Part shown: positions 63,723 to 64,000 of the stretch, piece by piece
Layout: each line of letters starts with the position of its first letter
How positions within the stretch are numbered: position 1 is the stretch's first letter
Assembly: GCF_024362405.1 (NCBI RefSeq)
Contig: NZ_CP101454.1
Coordinates: forward strand, 3,162,001-3,226,000
DNA length: 64,000 nucleotides
Reading direction: 5' to 3'
From: Halorarius litoreus
GTDB taxonomy: Archaea > Halobacteriota > Halobacteria > Halobacteriales > Haloarculaceae
The notes under the pieces: model-generated
The model's input: the letters and a program-made list of their open reading frames with translations, nothing else
What the model was told of the DNA's origin: nothing
Database searches by the model: none
Made by a program: the position numbers and the translations under genes

Positions 63723-64000
63723 CTAGTGCCGGAGGTCCGCGCGCGCCGAAACCGCCACGAGCGCGACGCCGCCCAGCGAGAGGAGCGCGGGAACTCCCGT
63801 CCCAGGGTCGAAGAAGTCGAACGACGTGAAACGGTTGAAGATGTGGTACGAGCCGTTCCGCTTGACGACGGCGGGTGGCACCGGTTCCTCGGTCTCGAAA
63901 GTGAACCGTTCGCCGGCCATCGCCCGGTCGACGATTCGCTGCTTCTCGGGCGACAGCTGCTCGTAGTACTCGACGGTGCCCGCCGTGCGCGGGTAGGTAT
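63723..64000 (-). CDS. Membrane-anchored haloarchaeal protein, 3' part only
   Basis: The frame is open to the right edge of the window, so this is a C-terminal fragment of at least 91 residues. It has TAGTVEYYEQLSPEKQRIVD, RAMAGERFTFETEEPVPPAV, KRNGSYHIFNRFTSFDFFDP and a final helix VPALLSLGGVALVAVSARAD. A methionine at 63,920 is internal, because the conserved EYYEQLSPEKQ region lies before it. The pattern (DUF7979-like, from memory) is common in haloarchaeal hypothetical membrane proteins. Confidence 0.65.
   Translation of the reverse strand, partial: TYPRTAGTVEYYEQLSPEKQRIVDRAMAGERFTFETEEPVPPAVVKRNGSYHIFNRFTSFDFFDPGTGVPALLSLGGVALVAVSARADLRH

Overview
The window looks like a chromosomal segment of a haloarchaeon (class Halobacteria). 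The DNA is GC-rich, the predicted proteins are very acidic, and TATA-like boxes sit about 20-30 nt before start codons with little room for leaders. Archaeal or haloarchaeal families recur: AglB, AglG, AglJ, HARP, TrmB, MBF1, HEWD, small zinc-ribbon proteins. No rRNA, tRNA, CRISPR array, insertion sequence or prophage was recognised. All identifications come from reading the sequence and remembered family features; no database search was run, and DUF numbers are given from memory.

Layout. 1-9,060: a HARP-type RNase gene and housekeeping or unknown genes (methyltransferase, YbhB/YbcL-like lipoprotein, HEWD, CutA, a membrane protein, PadR regulator, saccharopine dehydrogenase-like reductase, MFS carrier, gamma carbonic anhydrase-like protein). 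9,143-28,580: a large protein N-glycosylation and surface-polysaccharide region. A DUF368 carrier is fused head-to-tail to aglB, divergent from aglG. Then come glycosyltransferases (GT2, GT4, GT61, HlpA-like), an FkbM methyltransferase, AsnB, two nucleotide-sugar epimerase/dehydratases, a Wzx/AglR-like flippase, a TrmB regulator and aglJ. Together they can build a lipid-linked glycan (AglJ, AglG, other GTs), modify it (FkbM, AsnB), flip it (flippase), transfer it to protein (AglB) and perhaps recycle the lipid phosphate (DUF368).

28,582-34,186: small haloarchaeal genes, including a CHAT-domain (caspase-fold) protease gene lying tail-to-tail with a 44-residue single-span peptide gene. 34,569-42,934: the branched-chain amino acid operon leuA-ilvB-ilvN-ilvC-(93 aa)-leuC-leuD-leuB. 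leuA carries an apparent single-base frameshift near its start. ilvB is preceded by a short leader-peptide ORF ending Ile-Ile-Val-Gly-Val inside a perfect inverted repeat.

43,128-64,000: mixed genes, including OsmC, MBL hydrolases, an SDR, an FAA hydrolase, a gluconate dehydrogenase-like pair behind an iron-box-like palindrome, a formate dehydrogenase module with YqeC, hisC, a Fap7-like kinase, a CDP-alcohol transferase, MBF1, tpiA and a HerA-like ATPase.

Most worth a second look: the CHAT protease and its tiny neighbour, the ilv leader/attenuator candidate, the leuA frameshift, and the aglB-DUF368 coupling.
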